Shown: in pieces, positions 6,055 to 6,100 of the stretch | Layout: every line of letters starts with the position of its first letter | Numbering within the stretch: position 1 is the stretch's first letter | Assembly (NCBI GenBank): GCA_027492445.1 | Contig: JAPUES010000255.1 | Span: 1 to 6,100, forward strand | Reading direction: 5' to 3' | DNA: 6,100 bases | Source of the DNA: Sporomusaceae bacterium | GTDB taxonomy: Bacteria; Bacillota; Negativicutes; DSM-13327 | Program-made: the position numbers and the translations under genes | The notes under the pieces: model-generated | Databases searched by the model: none | The model's input: only the letters and a program-made list of their open reading frames with translations | Told to the model about the DNA's origin: nothing

Positions 6055-6100
6055 ACAAGTTGGGTAACGTAAGTTATACTAACAACAACATGTTTTTTAA

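Larger units (their letters stand above)
5928..6100 (+). ncRNA. Transcribed leader of an rRNA operon (pre-16S 5' leader, runs off the right edge)
   Basis: The stretch from the predicted transcription start to the window edge has no coding frame of note and carries the layout of a Firmicutes rRNA leader: promoter, long hairpin, boxA, a second hairpin and an A+T-rich end (TGTTTTTTAA). The mature 16S rRNA start (with the conserved AGAGTTTGAT) is not inside the window and should lie very shortly beyond 6100. The leader is normally removed by ribonuclease processing. Its exact 5' end is a prediction. Confidence 0.8.

Overview
The window is A+T-rich DNA from a low-GC Bacillota. An anaerobic spore-former of the Negativicutes (Sporomusaceae) type fits best, but that placement is an inference. 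It rests on strong AGGAG-type ribosome binding sites, a Firmicutes-style rRNA leader (TTGACA promoter, then TGTTCTTTGAAAACT), two oxygen-sensitive radical SAM enzymes including a cobalamin-type one, and a CwlC-sized amidase without a signal peptide. No mobile element, CRISPR array or tRNA was seen.

Left part, minus strand (1-2703). An oligoendopeptidase F gene starts at 1809 and runs off the left edge, so its last few dozen codons are missing. Upstream of it on the same strand, 114 bp away, lies a 259-residue N-acetylmuramoyl-L-alanine amidase with a small stalk-like N-terminal domain and no export signal. Both act on peptides or peptidoglycan, but nothing proves co-transcription.

Centre, plus strand (2824-5528). 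After a 120-bp divergent intergenic region come two radical SAM genes overlapping by 4 bp (ATGA), a translationally coupled pair. The first has an N-terminal B12-binding-type domain, a CxxxCxxC radical SAM core and a DUF4080-like C-terminus; its reaction is unknown. The second belongs to the YhcC/YtqA (TIGR01212) family, some members of which have been linked to tRNA wobble-uridine modification.

Right part (5529-6100). A 51-residue ORF has its own plausible sigma-A promoter and a Shine-Dalgarno-like stretch. It is followed by an 11-bp stem-loop and then the promoter and leader of a ribosomal RNA operon: perfect -35, extended -10, a long boxB-like hairpin, boxA and a second hairpin. The window ends before the mature 16S rRNA, which should begin just past the right edge.

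The material most worth following up is the coupled radical SAM pair, the signal-less amidase, the small ORF and the structured rRNA leader. I found no clear new defence or mobile system.
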